From contig DUES01000109.1 of assembly GCA_011192055.1 (NCBI GenBank), positions 1 to 5,166 of the forward strand: DNA of 5,166 nucleotides, given 5' to 3'. Shown piece by piece: positions 4,680 to 5,166 of the stretch. Numbering within the stretch: position 1 is the first letter of the stretch; each line of letters begins with the position of its first letter. The translations under genes were made by a program, and so were the position numbers. Source of the stretch: Dehalococcoidia bacterium. GTDB taxonomy: Bacteria > Chloroflexota > Dehalococcoidia > Dehalococcoidales > Fen-1064. Under the pieces are notes generated by a model that worked only from the letters and a program-made list of their open reading frames with translations, ran no database searches and had not been told where the DNA came from.

Positions 4680-4708
4680 TTGACACAGTGAGACGACCGC
4701 TATATGAT
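4680..4708 (+). promoter_or_regulatory. Near-consensus sigma-70-type promoter of the endonuclease IV gene
   Basis: A perfect TTGACA at 4680-4685 is followed, after exactly 17 nt, by TATGAT at 4703-4708, one base from consensus. The predicted start is near 4715, giving a leader of about 17 nt that includes the GGAGG site at 4722-4726. This is the only promoter in the window with a full -35 box. Confidence 0.75.
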
Positions 4709-4731
4709 GCCGGATAAGCACGGAGGCAGGA

Positions 4732-5166
4732 ATGACAGGACTGCTCATTGGAACGGCCGGTACTCCTCACAGCGCACAGTTACAGTCTACCATTGGTGGA
4801 ATCGAGCGTGTTGCTGAACTGGGGCTTGGCTGCATGGAGCTTGAGTTCGTGCAGAGAGTCAGCATGGGTGAAAAAACCGCCGGCAAGGTGGCCGAAGCCG
4901 CCGTGCGGACCGGAATAAAGCTGACCGCCCACGCACCTTATTACATCAACCTTAATGCCCGTGAGCCGGAAAAAGTAAAAGCCAGCCAGGAAAGATTACT
5001 GAAGGCAGCCCGTATTGGGGCCCTGTGTGGTGCAGTCAGCGTGGCTTTCCACGCCGCATTCTACATGGGAGATTCACCGGAGCAGACCTACGAGGTGGTA
5101 AAGAGACACCTTGCAGAAGTACTGGAAGAACTGGATGCGGAGGGCAACCATATCTGGATACGCCCC
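4732..5166 (+). CDS. nfo: Endonuclease IV family protein (AP endonuclease), 3' end cut by window
   Basis: Endonuclease IV cleaves DNA 5' of abasic sites in base excision repair, using three zinc ions in a TIM barrel. The first 145 residues are present. LLIGTAGTP (4-12) is the first strand, GLGCMELEFV (31-40) the second, and LTAHAPYYINL (64-74) and VAFHAAFY (104-111) carry His67 and His107, which match the zinc ligands His69 and His109 of E. coli Nfo. The sequence ends at IRP, just where the next ligand (Glu of the RPET-type motif) is expected, so the remaining ligands cannot be checked. ATG 4732 has GGAGG at 4722-4726, 5 nt upstream, and its own promoter. The LLIGTAG start resembles a shorter form I recall from archaea and Chloroflexota. 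HAAFY replaces the more usual HPGFY. A sugar isomerase-like TIM barrel is a less likely alternative. Confidence 0.87.
   Translation, partial: MTGLLIGTAGTPHSAQLQSTIGGIERVAELGLGCMELEFVQRVSMGEKTAGKVAEAAVRTGIKLTAHAPYYINLNAREPEKVKASQERLLKAARIGALCGAVSVAFHAAFYMGDSPEQTYEVVKRHLAEVLEELDAEGNHIWIRP

Larger units (their letters stand above)
4288..4731. other. Non-coding region between rsfS and the endonuclease IV gene
   Basis: No gene is supported here. A minus-strand frame of 102 codons crosses 4462-4770, but it is made of repeat sequence and antisense to the endonuclease start. The region holds, left to right, the rsfS promoter edge, a single repeat arm (4339-4390), an AT-only inverted repeat (4458-4478), a GC-rich hairpin cluster (4530-4589), a degenerate repeat copy (4608-4657) and the endonuclease promoter. 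The stretch 4391-4457 shows nothing recognisable. Confidence 0.75.

Noticed and set aside
4462..4770. 102-codon minus-strand frame with CEQSEAI and GTPPWNPPQEG peptides
   Set aside because: It is built from two repeat families and the antisense of the endonuclease start. Such peptides are typical spurious predictions.

Overview
This window looks like ordinary bacterial chromosome, probably from the phylum Chloroflexota and possibly class Dehalococcoidia. That placement is an inference. It rests on the style of the proteins (ThiL, TsaE, TsaB, NDK, RsfS and an endonuclease IV beginning LLIGTAG), on promoters built around an extended -10 box, and on an intergenic palindromic repeat whose chance translations (FARND, CEQSEAI) I remember from such genomes. 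No phylogeny could be run, and no rRNA or tRNA gene is visible.

Layout. Bases 1-502 hold no convincing gene. They carry three copies of the palindromic repeat, a possible leftward promoter at the extreme left, and the thiL promoter. Bases 503-3876 are one rightward gene cluster: thiL (thiamine-monophosphate kinase), tsaE and tsaB (tRNA t6A modification), a HAD phosphatase of the beta-phosphoglucomutase-like group, and ndk (nucleoside diphosphate kinase). Genes overlap or sit close together: an ATGA overlap for thiL/tsaE and 7 nt between tsaE and tsaB, then 47 nt and about 30 nt. rsfS, a ribosomal silencing factor, converges on ndk from the other strand with only 23 nt between the two stop codons. 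Bases 4288-4731 are again non-coding. They hold a 52-nt inverted copy of one repeat arm, a different GC-rich run of hairpins, another degenerate repeat copy and a near-consensus promoter. An endonuclease IV gene starts at 4732 and runs off the right edge.

How the genes fit together. The order thiL-tsaE-tsaB matches a widespread bacterial cluster that usually continues with rimI and tsaD. Here a HAD phosphatase and ndk stand in those places, so tsaD and the enzyme that makes threonylcarbamoyl-AMP must be encoded elsewhere. The cluster combines cofactor phosphorylation, tRNA maturation, nucleotide balance and, on the other strand, ribosome silencing: housekeeping genes rather than an accessory island.

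The most notable points are signals rather than new proteins. thiL appears to have a leaderless mRNA, because an extended -10 box ends 6 nt before its ATG. rsfS appears to start at a rare CTG, because the promoter lies too close to the upstream TTG and a strong ribosome binding site precedes the CTG. The repeat family has a detachable nested hairpin, and near-identical inverted arms flank the whole thiL-rsfS block. I found no evidence of a new defence, mobile or biosynthetic system.
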